A program made the translations under genes and the position numbers. DNA of 64,000 nucleotides from Salegentibacter sp. (GTDB lineage: Bacteria; Bacteroidota; Bacteroidia; Flavobacteriales; Flavobacteriaceae): assembly GCA_017795085.1 (NCBI GenBank), contig CP051246.1, positions 4,670,808-4,734,807 on the forward strand, given 5' to 3'. Below, one piece after another: positions 9,866 to 18,302 of the stretch. Every line of letters starts with the position of its first letter. The stretch's first letter is position 1. The notes under the pieces are model-generated. The model was not told the origin of the DNA and searched no databases. It saw only the letters and a list, made by a program, of their open reading frames with translations.

Positions 9866-10534
9866 ATGAGAAAGTTGATGTTTTTTGCCTTTATTTTCGT
9901 CATTTTCAGTTGTGGCAGCAGCGGCGAAATAAACAGTAATATAATTGATCGGCCCATTAATTTTAATGAGGAGCGGGAAGAGCTCAGTATACAGTATATA
10001 AATGAGCACTATGGTTTGGAAAAAGATATTCCTAATATTCAGCCTAAAGTGATTGTTTTGCACTGGACGGCAATTCCAGATCTTGAAAGTTCTTTTAAAG
10101 CTTTTGATCCGGTAACTTTACCTAATGCTCGTGAGGAGATTCAGGGAGCGGGAAACTTGAATGTCTCTGCTCATTTTTTAGTAGATCGTGACGGGAAAAT
10201 TTATCGTTTAATGCCAGAAACTATGATGGCCCGGCATGTTATAGGTTTAAATCATACCGCTATCGGTGTAGAAAACGTGGGCGGTACTGAAGATACACCT
10301 TTAACACAAGCACAGTTAAACGCCAATATTTGGTTGGTAGATTACCTAGCCAATAAATATGATATTGAATACTTAATCGGGCATCACGAATACACATTGT
10401 TTGAAAATCACCCGCTTTGGTTGGAAAAAGATGATGGCTACAGAACTCAAAAAACCGATCCCGGTGAAGATTTTATGGCTGCCGTTAGAAATGCTTCCGG
10501 TGATCTTAATTTTAAACTACTTCCTGAAAAATAG
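9866..10534 (+). CDS. N-acetylmuramoyl-L-alanine amidase (Amidase_2), lipoprotein
   Basis: The enzyme should cut the bond between N-acetylmuramic acid and L-Ala of peptidoglycan stems. Features of the Amidase_2/PGRP fold are clear: VIVLHWTA with zinc ligand His66, SAHFLVDRDGKIYRL at ~101-115, AIGVENVGG, the segment IGHHEYT with a second His (~173), and the third ligand Asp198 in KTDPGEDF. The N-terminus is a lipoprotein signal with Cys16 (FIFSC). At 222 residues it is a single-domain enzyme. It follows the SusCD pair after a terminator and precedes the M14 carboxypeptidase by 6 bp; together they could release peptides or sugars from wall fragments at the cell surface or in the periplasm. Confidence 0.9.
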   Translation: MRKLMFFAFIFVIFSCGSSGEINSNIIDRPINFNEEREELSIQYINEHYGLEKDIPNIQPKVIVLHWTAIPDLESSFKAFDPVTLPNAREEIQGAGNLNVSAHFLVDRDGKIYRLMPETMMARHVIGLNHTAIGVENVGGTEDTPLTQAQLNANIWLVDYLANKYDIEYLIGHHEYTLFENHPLWLEKDDGYRTQKTDPGEDFMAAVRNASGDLNFKLLPEK

Positions 10535-10540
10535 TTCCAC

Positions 10541-11989
10541 ATGAAAAAGAGTTTTGTTACCCTGGTTTTTTGCTTTTTAGTGCTAAACCTTTCCGCGCAG
10601 GATAAATTTTATAAAGAGTTAAATGAAAAATATAACAGCTATAAAGAAGAAGCGATCAAACAGCGACGCTTTACCCATGATGAGGTGATGAGCCTTATAG
10701 AAAAACAAGAAAACAATCCCAATTTTACTATTAAAAAGGTGGGAGAATCTATAGAAGGCCGAAGTTTAAATTTAATAAGTATTGGTGAAGGTGATACCGA
10801 TGTTTTCTTATGGTCGCAAATGCACGGCGATGAGTCTACTGCTACTATGGCCATTTTTGATATTTTTAATTTTCTGAATTCTGAAGATTTTCAGCAGGAA
10901 AAAGAAACGATATTGAAAGAAGTGACACTGCATTTTCTACCGATGTTAAATCCTGATGGGACAGAGCGATTTCAACGAAGAAACCGATTGGGTGTAGATG
11001 TAAATCGAGATGCTTTGCGCTTGCAATCGCCTGAGGCAAAAACTTTAAAAAGAGTACGGGATAGTTTGGATGCCGATTTCGGTTTTAATCTGCACGATCA
11101 AAGTCGGTATTATAATGCAGAGGGCACCGAAAAACCGGCAACTATTTCCTATTTAGCCCCGGCTTACGATTATGAAAAATCGATTAATGAAGTGCGTGGC
11201 GATGCGATGAAACTAATCGTTTTGATGAACGATGTAATTCAGGATTATGCCCCCGGGCAGGTGGGTCGTTATAATGATGATTTTGAGCCCAGGGCTTTTG
11301 GGGATAATATTCAAAAATGGGGAACAAGCACGATTTTAATTGAAAGCGGTGGTTTTAAAAATGATCCTGAAAAACAGGAAATTCGAAAACTGAATTTTAC
11401 CTCTATCCTGGCCGCGATTTTTTCTATCGCAAACCGTGAATATGATAGCGTGGAGATAGATCGCTACGAAGAAATTCCCGAAAATGATTCCAAGCTCTTC
11501 GATTTAAAATTAACAGGAATCACCTATGAATTATTGGGTAACGATTATATACTTGACCTCGGTATAAATCGTCGCGAAGCTGAAGGCGAAACTCCGCAAG
11601 ACTATTATTTTAAAAGTTACCTATCTGATAGGGGAGATCTTTCTACAAATTACGCTTATGAGACTAAAAATATGGAAGGTTACCGATTTGAACCGGCAAA
11701 AATTTATCCGGAGACTTTAAAATCAGAAAAAGAAGTAGAGCAGCTTGATTTTGAAAAATTACTTCAGGAAGGTTATGCCTACATAGCTGTTAAGGATTTG
11801 CCGGAAAAGGATTTCACGGAATATCCAATTAATCTTGTGAAACCCGATTTTGAAGTTTTAGAAGATATCAAGGCTACATTTTTCCTAAAAAAAGATGATG
11901 ATTTAAAATTTGCATTAATTAACGGTTTCCTGATTGATCTCTCTAATCTGGATTTATCCGATTTAAAAAACGCGTTGATTATAAAGTAA
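10541..11989 (+). CDS. M14-family zinc carboxypeptidase, secreted
   Basis: A 482-residue exported zinc peptidase. A signal peptide ends near residue 20 (NLSAQ). The M14 ligand set is present: HxxE in QMHGDES (His95, Glu98) and the third ligand His185 in FNLHDQS. NPDGTERFQRRNR and VDVNRDA supply the substrate-carboxylate pocket, and Glu268 in ILIESGG is the catalytic base. Members of this family trim C-terminal residues, and some cut the gamma-D-Glu-diaminopimelate bond of wall peptides. The C-terminal ~190 residues do not look like peptidase and may be a beta-rich accessory domain. The gene is 6 bp downstream of the amidase gene, so coupled translation and a joint role in muropeptide processing are likely. 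Confidence 0.9.
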   Translation: MKKSFVTLVFCFLVLNLSAQDKFYKELNEKYNSYKEEAIKQRRFTHDEVMSLIEKQENNPNFTIKKVGESIEGRSLNLISIGEGDTDVFLWSQMHGDESTATMAIFDIFNFLNSEDFQQEKETILKEVTLHFLPMLNPDGTERFQRRNRLGVDVNRDALRLQSPEAKTLKRVRDSLDADFGFNLHDQSRYYNAEGTEKPATISYLAPAYDYEKSINEVRGDAMKLIVLMNDVIQDYAPGQVGRYNDDFEPRAFGDNIQKWGTSTILIESGGFKNDPEKQEIRKLNFTSILAAIFSIANREYDSVEIDRYEEIPENDSKLFDLKLTGITYELLGNDYILDLGINRREAEGETPQDYYFKSYLSDRGDLSTNYAYETKNMEGYRFEPAKIYPETLKSEKEVEQLDFEKLLQEGYAYIAVKDLPEKDFTEYPINLVKPDFEVLEDIKATFFLKKDDDLKFALINGFLIDLSNLDLSDLKNALIIK

Positions 11990-12030
11990 GCCGACTTAGA
12001 TTTTGGCTGTAATAGGTCTGTAAGATTACG

Positions 12031-12038
12031 TATCTTTG
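12031..12038 (+). promoter_or_regulatory. TAnnTTTG promoter element of queE
   Basis: TATCTTTG matches the Bacteroidota -7 consensus TAnnTTTG exactly. The queE ATG follows only 6 bp later, so transcription would start at or within a few bases of the start codon, giving a leaderless or nearly leaderless mRNA. No clear -33 TTTG is seen at the usual distance. Confidence 0.45.
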
Positions 12039-12044
12039 CAGGCT

Positions 12045-12677
12045 ATGATGACAGAAGAGACAAGAACCTTGGTAGATGAAGGTATTATGTTGCCACTTAT
12101 GGAAGAGTTTTACACCATTCAGGGGGAAGGCTTTCATAAGGGAACAGCTGCGTATTTTGTGCGAATTGGGGGGTGTGATGTAGGCTGCCATTGGTGTGAT
12201 GTAAAAGAAAGCTGGGATGCAGGGCTTCACCCGCCATCTCATATTGGGAAGATTATTGAGAATGCGACTTCTTATTCCAATACGGTGGTGGTTACCGGTG
12301 GGGAACCTTTAACCTGGGATATGACACAGCTTACCCAAGGCCTGAAGCGAAAAGGAGCACAAATTCATATAGAAACTTCAGGGGCATATAAATTAACCGG
12401 GATTTGGGATTGGATTTGTCTTTCGCCTAAAAAGAAAAAGCTGCCCACCGATGAGATTTACCCGTTGGCCCACGAACTTAAAATGATTGTTTTTAATAAA
12501 CACGATTTAATTTTTGCTGAAGAACAAGCTGCAAAAGTAAGTGAAAACTGCCATTTATACTTACAACCCGAATGGAGTCGCCGCGATAAGGTAATGCCGC
12601 TTATTGTAGATTACGTAATGAAAAACCCGAAGTGGAAGGTCTCTCTGCAAACTCATAAATACCTTAATATTCCATAA
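12045..12677 (+). CDS. queE: 7-carboxy-7-deazaguanine synthase
   Basis: A radical-SAM enzyme that contracts 6-carboxy-tetrahydropterin to 7-carboxy-7-deazaguanine in the queuosine/preQ0 pathway. The N-terminal EEFYTIQGEGFHKG is the QueE signature, and the iron-sulfur motif is C-x3-C-x2-C in CDVGCHWC. VVTGGEPL is the SAM-binding GGE motif. I chose the ATG at 12045 (another ATG follows immediately); the in-frame TTG at 12036 lies inside the promoter element. At 210 residues it fits the family. No other queuosine genes are adjacent in this window. Confidence 0.93.
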   Translation: MMTEETRTLVDEGIMLPLMEEFYTIQGEGFHKGTAAYFVRIGGCDVGCHWCDVKESWDAGLHPPSHIGKIIENATSYSNTVVVTGGEPLTWDMTQLTQGLKRKGAQIHIETSGAYKLTGIWDWICLSPKKKKLPTDEIYPLAHELKMIVFNKHDLIFAEEQAAKVSENCHLYLQPEWSRRDKVMPLIVDYVMKNPKWKVSLQTHKYLNIP

Positions 12678-12681
12678 AACT

Positions 12682-12726
12682 GTCTAAAAAGTAATAGAAT
12701 CTTCATCCAGAACTTATTTTATATCT
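12682..12726 (+). repeat. Composite repeat, copy A (CTGTCTAAAAAG + TCATCC...)
   Basis: Begins with CTGTCTAAAAAG and contains a degenerate TCATCC(A)GAACTT block ending in ATATCT. The same order of parts is found, inverted, at 18303-18425. It lies in the space between the convergent queE and polA genes. Confidence 0.5.
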
Positions 12727-12788
12727 TGCTCGAAACTTTTGAAATCTCGAAACAGCTTAGATATAAAATAACAATAAAAAGGGGTTTT

Positions 12789-15620
12789 TTAATGTGCTTC
12801 CAGCCAGTTTTGTCCGGTACCAAGTTCAACATCTAACGGAACCTTTAAAGTGTAAGCCTGTTCCATTTCCGTTTTTATCATTTTTCGAACTTCTTCTAAC
12901 TCCTCTTTGTGAGCGTCAAAGACCAATTCATCGTGTACCTGCAACAACATTTTGGTTTTATACTTTTGCTCGTTTAATTTTCTATTGATATTAATCATGG
13001 CCAGTTTAATGATATCAGCAGCACTACCTTGTATTGGCGCGTTTACAGCATTTCTTTCCGCAGCACCACGAACAACAGCATTTTGCGAGTTGATATCTTT
13101 TAAATAGCGCCTGCGGCCTAAAATAGTTTGCACATAACCGTTTTCCCGGGCAAAAGCTACCTGGTCTGCGATAAAATTGGTGAGTTTTGGGTAAGTTTTA
13201 TAATAAGTATCAATTAAATCCTTTGCTTCACTTCTGGTAAGATTGGTTTGATTGCTTAAGCCAAAAGCCGAAACTCCATAAATAATCCCAAAATTCACCG
13301 TTTTGGCATTGCTTCGTTGTTCGCGGGTTACTTCTTCAATGGGAATATTAAAAACTTTTGCGGCGGTTGAAGCGTGAATATCTTCCCCTTCTTTAAAAGC
13401 CTTCATCATGGTCTCTTCTTCACTTAAAGCGGCGATAATACGCAATTCAATTTGGGAGTAATCGGCAGCGAGTAAAGTGAAATTTTTATCGCGTGGTACA
13501 AAAGCTTTTCTAACTTCCCGGCCACGTTCAGTGCGGATGGGAATATTTTGCAAATTGGGATTGTTAGAACTCAATCTTCCCGTAGCAGCGATAGTTTGTA
13601 CATAATCGGTATGAACCCTTCCCGTTGTTTTTTGAACCTGTGTTGGTAATGCGGTGACGTACGTGTTTAAAAGTTTTACCAGGGCACGGTAATCTAAAAC
13701 GTACTGAATAATTTTGTGATCTTTTGCCAATACCGAAAGCACATCTTCACTGGTAGAATACTGTCCGGTTTTGGTTTTTTTCGGCTTTTTAACCAGCTCC
13801 ATTTTTTCAAATAGAATCACGCCAAGTTGCTTGGGAGAGCTTATTTTGAATTCTTCTCCTGCCTCTGCAAAAATTTCTTTTTCAAGTTTGGCAATATCAT
13901 CTTCCAGGGCTTTGGTTAAAGAAGCTAAAAATCCTTCGTCTAATTTGATGCCTTCCAACTCCATCTCAGAAAGTACCCGAACCAGTGGAATTTCAATTTC
14001 ATCAAAAAGTTTGCGGGTATTGGCTTCGGTAAGCTCTTCTTCAAAAAATTTTTTAAGCTGAAAAGTAATATCGGCATCTTCTGCGCCGTATTCGGTTTGT
14101 TGTTCCAAAGGTACCTCCCGCATCGATTTCTGGTTCTTTCCTTTTTTACCGATTAATTCTGAAATAGGCTGGGGTGAATAATTCAGGTAAGTTTCAGCCA
14201 GAACATCCATATTATGACGCATATCGGGATTAATCAGGTAATGCGCAATCATCGTATCGAACAATTTACCTTTTATTTCAATTCCGTATTTTGCCAAAAC
14301 CTTAATATCGTATTTTAAATTCTGCCCGATTTTCTCAATGCTTTTATCTTCAAAAAACGGGCGTAATTCTTCAATCAGGGCCTGAGCTTCATCACGATTT
14401 TCAGGAAAAGGAAGATAAAAGCCTTTTCCGGATTCCCAAGAGAACCCAATGCCTACTAGCTCTGCTTCCAGTGCGTTTAAGCTTGTGGTTTCCGTATCAA
14501 AACATACACTCTTTTGTTTTTGCAAATTCTGAATAAATAGCTCACGGGCCATTTTAGTTTTCAGATTTTGGTAAAAATGCGGTGTGTTTTGTAGCGTTTT
14601 TCTTCCGCCGGTTTCGGTTTCAATCTTTTCTGAATTATCAGAGCCAAATAATGAAAATTGCCCGGCTCCTGCAGTTTGTGAAGTCTTTTTAGCGGTGGGA
14701 GAATTAGTGACCGGGGTTTGGGTATGCTGTTCTTCCCCACTGAATAATTTTATAAATTGGTCTTTTAACCGCCTAAACTCTAGTTCATCAAAAATTTGCT
14801 GCACTTTCTCTGCATTAGGCATAGAAAGCTCGTAATCTTCGGCGTGAAATTTTACATCGCAATCGGTGAGGATGGCTGCCAGTTTTTTAGAAAGAATGCC
14901 TTGTTCTGCATGACTTTCCACTTTTTCCTTCATTTTTCCTTTTAACTGGTCGGTATTGGCAAGCAGTTCTTCCATGCTGCCAAACTGCTTCAGGAATTTT
15001 TTGGCGGTTTTATCACCTACCCCTGGAAGGCCGGGAATATTATCTACTGCATCGCCCATCATTCCCAGGTAATCAATAACCTGCTCGGGACGTTCTACTT
15101 CAAATTTCTTCTGGACTTCGGGAATTCCCCAAATTTCAATACCGTTGCCCATTCGGGCAGGTTTGTACATGAAAATATTATCGGTTACCAACTGGGCAAA
15201 ATCTTTATCAGGCGTTACCATAAAAACCTGGTAGTTTTCTTTTTCAGCTTGTTGCGCGAGGGTGCCAATAATGTCATCGGCTTCGCAACCGGGTAGCTCC
15301 ACCACCGGAATATGCATGGCCTTTAAAATATCTTGAATTATAGGAATTCCCTCTTGAATAGGTTCTGGCGTGGCATCGCGATTGGCTTTGTACTCGCTAA
15401 ACATTTCAGTACGTACTTTGCTGCCTTCTTTGTCGAAACAAACTGCCAGGTGGTCGGGTTTTTCACGGCGAATTACATCAAAAAGGGAATTCATAAACCC
15501 CATAATGGCCGAGGTGTCAAAACCTTTGGAATTAATTCTGGGATTTTTTATAAAAGCATAATATCCCCGAAAAATAAGGGCATAGGCATCAACAAGAAAA
15601 AGGCGTTTTTGAGCAGACAT
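12789..15620 (-). CDS. polA: DNA polymerase I
   Basis: Family A polymerase with three domains. The 5'-3' exonuclease (FLVDAYALIFRGYYAF, then acidic clusters and GLPGVGDKTA) is at ~5-300. The 3'-5' exonuclease at ~345-530 keeps the acidic pair in CFDTETTSL, so proofreading is probably active. The polymerase domain has motif A LLAADYSQIELRI, motif B RSNAKTVNFGIIYG and motif C LQVHDELVFD. The open frame extends to 15662, but I place the start at the ATG at 15620 (MSAQKRLFLVD), because family homology begins right there; this gives 943 residues. The gene replaces RNA primers and fills repair gaps. A Gln/Thr-rich linker at ~310-345 separates the two nucleases. Confidence 0.96.
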   Translation of the reverse strand: MSAQKRLFLVDAYALIFRGYYAFIKNPRINSKGFDTSAIMGFMNSLFDVIRREKPDHLAVCFDKEGSKVRTEMFSEYKANRDATPEPIQEGIPIIQDILKAMHIPVVELPGCEADDIIGTLAQQAEKENYQVFMVTPDKDFAQLVTDNIFMYKPARMGNGIEIWGIPEVQKKFEVERPEQVIDYLGMMGDAVDNIPGLPGVGDKTAKKFLKQFGSMEELLANTDQLKGKMKEKVESHAEQGILSKKLAAILTDCDVKFHAEDYELSMPNAEKVQQIFDELEFRRLKDQFIKLFSGEEQHTQTPVTNSPTAKKTSQTAGAGQFSLFGSDNSEKIETETGGRKTLQNTPHFYQNLKTKMARELFIQNLQKQKSVCFDTETTSLNALEAELVGIGFSWESGKGFYLPFPENRDEAQALIEELRPFFEDKSIEKIGQNLKYDIKVLAKYGIEIKGKLFDTMIAHYLINPDMRHNMDVLAETYLNYSPQPISELIGKKGKNQKSMREVPLEQQTEYGAEDADITFQLKKFFEEELTEANTRKLFDEIEIPLVRVLSEMELEGIKLDEGFLASLTKALEDDIAKLEKEIFAEAGEEFKISSPKQLGVILFEKMELVKKPKKTKTGQYSTSEDVLSVLAKDHKIIQYVLDYRALVKLLNTYVTALPTQVQKTTGRVHTDYVQTIAATGRLSSNNPNLQNIPIRTERGREVRKAFVPRDKNFTLLAADYSQIELRIIAALSEEETMMKAFKEGEDIHASTAAKVFNIPIEEVTREQRSNAKTVNFGIIYGVSAFGLSNQTNLTRSEAKDLIDTYYKTYPKLTNFIADQVAFARENGYVQTILGRRRYLKDINSQNAVVRGAAERNAVNAPIQGSAADIIKLAMININRKLNEQKYKTKMLLQVHDELVFDAHKEELEEVRKMIKTEMEQAYTLKVPLDVELGTGQNWLEAH

Positions 15621-15739
15621 ACTTGTATTTTTATTCACTAAATGAGATTTGAAATGCCCCAACTCCTGTGTCGGATTTTTAGTTTCTCACTTAATGCCCG
15701 GCAGGCTTTGCTCCGGGGATTTACTGTTCTTCAAAACTA

Positions 15740-15747
15740 CAAAGATA
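15740..15747 (-). promoter_or_regulatory. Possible polA promoter element
   Basis: On the minus strand this reads TATCTTTG, an exact TAnnTTTG match, 120 bp before the chosen polA start codon. I see no good -33 partner, so confidence is limited. Confidence 0.35.
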
Positions 15748-15898
15748 AAATAAGATGTCGGCTGCTGTGTAAATGAAAATAAGCCTTGGACAGGATTTTT
15801 GTTTCAGTAGCCGGTATAATAACGCGTTAAATAATCTATAAATCCGCTATTTAAAGCGGTGATTAAAAGTATATTCGCGAAAAATTTAGCTTATTTCC

Positions 15899-17119
15899 AT
15901 GCGTTGGATAATTTTAGTGATTATATATCTTGTTATTGATATTTATGCCTATCAGGCTTTGCGCAGTCTTACCCGAAATAACTGGATGCTTGTTTTTTAC
16001 ATCTTAATTTCAGTATTGGTGCTTGGTAACTTTTTCTATCAATGGATGCAACCCAGTGAGGGGAGTGTACTTTCCGGTTCCCGGGGCTATGCTTTTGGAA
16101 TTTTACTGGCCGTGTTGTTGGCAAAATTAGTAGCAGCTTTTTTTATGTTGGGGGAAGATATTTTTAGGCTTGGTGCCGGAACTTTAAATAAAATTTCTTC
16201 GGAAGAATTTAGTATGCCTTCCCGGCGTAGGTTTTTGGGGCAGGTGGCTCTAGGGCTGGCAACCATCCCTTTTCTTTCGGTTTTATACGGAATGTACCAG
16301 GGGCGGTATAATTTTAGGGTTTTGCGTTATACTTTGTATTTTGATGATTTGCCTGATGCTTTTGACGGGTATAAATTGAGTCAGATTAGTGATGTGCATA
16401 GCGGAAGTTTTGATAACGAAAACAAGATAAAATACGGGGTGGAATTGCTGAATGAGCAACAAAGTGATATGGTAGTATTTACCGGTGATTTGGTGAATAA
16501 TATTGCCGATGAAATGGAACCTTGGAAAGAACTATTTTCTTCAGTAAAAGCAAAAGACGGTGTGTATTCCATTCTTGGAAACCACGATTATGGGGATTAT
16601 AAAAATTGGAATTCAGAAGAAGAAAAATCTCAAAACCTCGATAGGCTCAAGAATACCCATAAAGAAATGGGATGGGATTTACTGCTGAATGAAAATCGCT
16701 ATATTGAAAAAAACGGACAACGAATTGCTTTAATCGGGGTTGAAAACTGGGGAGCCGGCGGATTTAAAAAGGCTGGTGATCTTGAGTTGGCAGCTGAAGG
16801 GATAAGCAAAAAAGACTTTAAAATCCTTTTAAGTCATGACCCTTCACACTGGCAGGAAATGGTGAAAAAAGATGAGAAAAATTATCATTTAACCCTTAGT
16901 GGGCATACGCACGGAATGCAATTCGGGATTGAAATTCCGGGTTGGTTTCGCTGGTCACCGGTACAATATCGTTATAAATACTGGGCCGGGATATATGAAG
17001 AGTTTGGCCGTTACATCAACGTAAACCGCGGATTTGGCTACCTGGCTTTTCCGGGGCGGGTGGGGATTTGGCCGGAAATTAGCGTTATTGAGCTTAAAAA
17101 AGGCCCAAAACCCGCATAA
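15899..17119 (+). CDS. Membrane-anchored metallophosphoesterase
   Basis: A 406-residue protein whose first ~120 residues contain three to four hydrophobic helices, followed by a calcineurin-like phosphoesterase domain. The metal-binding motifs are in the expected order: SDVHSG (DxH), TGDLVNN (GDxxxN), LGNHDYGD (GNHD), LLSHDP (H) and LSGHTHG (GHTH). This layout is that of the YkuE/YaeI-type membrane phosphoesterases, some of which act on UDP-diacylglucosamine-like or phospholipid substrates; the actual substrate here is unknown. The catalytic domain follows the last helix, probably on the periplasmic side if the N-terminus is inside. It is divergent from polA, separated by a 278 bp gap. Confidence 0.88.
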   Translation: MRWIILVIIYLVIDIYAYQALRSLTRNNWMLVFYILISVLVLGNFFYQWMQPSEGSVLSGSRGYAFGILLAVLLAKLVAAFFMLGEDIFRLGAGTLNKISSEEFSMPSRRRFLGQVALGLATIPFLSVLYGMYQGRYNFRVLRYTLYFDDLPDAFDGYKLSQISDVHSGSFDNENKIKYGVELLNEQQSDMVVFTGDLVNNIADEMEPWKELFSSVKAKDGVYSILGNHDYGDYKNWNSEEEKSQNLDRLKNTHKEMGWDLLLNENRYIEKNGQRIALIGVENWGAGGFKKAGDLELAAEGISKKDFKILLSHDPSHWQEMVKKDEKNYHLTLSGHTHGMQFGIEIPGWFRWSPVQYRYKYWAGIYEEFGRYINVNRGFGYLAFPGRVGIWPEISVIELKKGPKPA

Positions 17120-17182
17120 TCAGTCCTACTTGCAGAGTTGCATTCCCGATTTTCAGTAACAAAATGATTTATAAGATTTTCC

Positions 17183-17190
17183 TATATTTG
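17183..17190 (+). promoter_or_regulatory. TAnnTTTG promoter element of the thioredoxin-fold gene
   Basis: TATATTTG matches the Bacteroidota -7 element exactly and sits 35 bp before the start codon at 17225. No clear -33 TTTG at the right spacing was found. Confidence 0.4.
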
Positions 17191-17224
17191 AGTAAGCTAG
17201 CACAACTAACTAAAACCAGAGTTA

Positions 17225-17521
17225 ATGTCTAAATTTGGCGAATTAGTAGATGTAGAAATTCCGGTATTGCTGGATTTTTATACAGAAAGAAATGAGACTT
17301 CCAAAATTATGAATCCTATACTTCGGGAGGTGGCCGCGGCTTTGGGAAATACGGCTAAAGTAATCAAAATTGATGCAGAGAAAAATCCGCAATTAGCCGA
17401 AGCCCTGCGCATAAAAGATTTGCCCACACTTATAATATATAAGGCCGGGGAAATGAAGTGGCGCCAATCTGGTAATCAGGATGCCCAGACGCTTATTGAG
17501 TTGTTGAAGGAATATGTGTAA
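17225..17521 (+). CDS. Thioredoxin-fold protein without active-site cysteines
   Basis: The 98-residue product aligns by eye with thioredoxin along its full length: VLLDFYTE strand, an alpha-2 helix MNPILREVAAAL, VIKIDAEKNPQLAEALRIK, the cis-Pro loop DLPTLIIYK and a C-terminal helix. The WCGPC active site is replaced by RNETSK (residues 22-27), and there is no Cys anywhere in the protein, so it cannot act as a disulfide reductase. It is more likely a binding or chaperone module; what it binds is unknown. It has its own promoter element and is convergent with the deacetylase gene, ending 30 bp from it. Confidence 0.85.
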   Translation: MSKFGELVDVEIPVLLDFYTERNETSKIMNPILREVAAALGNTAKVIKIDAEKNPQLAEALRIKDLPTLIIYKAGEMKWRQSGNQDAQTLIELLKEYV

Positions 17522-17550
17522 TGTAAATATCCCCTATTGATAATTAAACT

Positions 17551-18267
17551 TCATTGCAAAGCCTTAAACCTAAATCCTTGTTTAGTATAATGTTCTAAAA
17601 TCTTCGGCAGGGTATATTTTAGGTTTTTTTCAGCTTTTAAACTATCGTGAAAAACTATAATACTGCCTTCTTTTGTATTATTTACTACCTTTTTAAAACA
17701 TTCTTCTTTACTTATTTTTTTGCTAAAATCCCAGCTTATCACATCCCACATTACAATTGTAAAACCTTTTTTTACCAGAGTATTTGCCTGGGAGTTTTTA
17801 ATTTTTCCAAAAGGCGGGCGGAATAAAGGAGTAAAGTTTAAGGCTTCAGGCTTTAGGGATCTTGTTTCTTGTTTCTCGTTTCTTGTCTCTCTATTCTTTA
17901 TTCTTTTTTTCCGTCCCTCGTTTTTTTCTTCATTAATAGCCTTTTCAGCTAAAAACGTATTTTCTATATATTCCTGATTTGAAGTTTTCCAACCGTTTAA
18001 ATGATTGTGGGTATGATTACCGATTTGATGTCCTTCGGCCAATATTTTTTTGAAAACTTCAGGGTGTTTTTTGATGTTTTCACCGATACAAAAAAAAGTA
18101 GCTTTGGCCTGGTATTTTTTTAATTCAGTCAAAACCCAAGGCGTCACTTGAGGAATAGGGCCGTCATCAAAACTAAGATAAAGTGTTTTTTTAGAGGCTA
18201 GCCTTGATAATCGCTTAGGATAAAGCCATTTTAAAACCCTGGGATACTTTATCAAGAATGAATTCAT
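17551..18267 (-). CDS. Polysaccharide deacetylase (NodB domain)
   Basis: The protein is a carbohydrate esterase family 4-like deacetylase that removes N- or O-acetyl groups from a polysaccharide, perhaps peptidoglycan or an exopolysaccharide. Motif 1 is FDDG (Asp34/Asp35), motif 2 is HTHNH (His85 and His89), motif 3 is RPPFG near residue 150, followed by MWDVISWDF and VFHDS with the catalytic His. There is no clear signal peptide, only a basic N-terminus, so location is uncertain. Residues ~113-146 are an Arg/Lys/Glu/Asn-rich low-complexity stretch (RNEKQETRSLKPEALN) between motifs 2 and 3 that is unlike the rest and looks like a translated insertion of a simple DNA repeat. Confidence 0.87.
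   Translation of the reverse strand: MNSFLIKYPRVLKWLYPKRLSRLASKKTLYLSFDDGPIPQVTPWVLTELKKYQAKATFFCIGENIKKHPEVFKKILAEGHQIGNHTHNHLNGWKTSNQEYIENTFLAEKAINEEKNEGRKKRIKNRETRNEKQETRSLKPEALNFTPLFRPPFGKIKNSQANTLVKKGFTIVMWDVISWDFSKKISKEECFKKVVNNTKEGSIIVFHDSLKAEKNLKYTLPKILEHYTKQGFRFKALQ
17830..17931 (-). repeat. In-frame low-complexity repeat insertion in the deacetylase gene
   Basis: This C/T-rich stretch of the plus strand repeats variants of TTGTTTCTCG/TTGTTTCTTG and encodes the polar tract at residues ~113-146 of the deacetylase. It keeps the reading frame and falls between catalytic motifs, where a surface loop is expected. Confidence 0.55.
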
Positions 18268-18302
18268 CAGACGTTTCTATATGAAACCAGAATAAAAAAG
18301 GG

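Noticed and set aside
15621..15662. Upstream extension of polA by 14 residues.
   Set aside because: The added residues do not resemble DNA polymerase I, which starts at the ATG at 15620.
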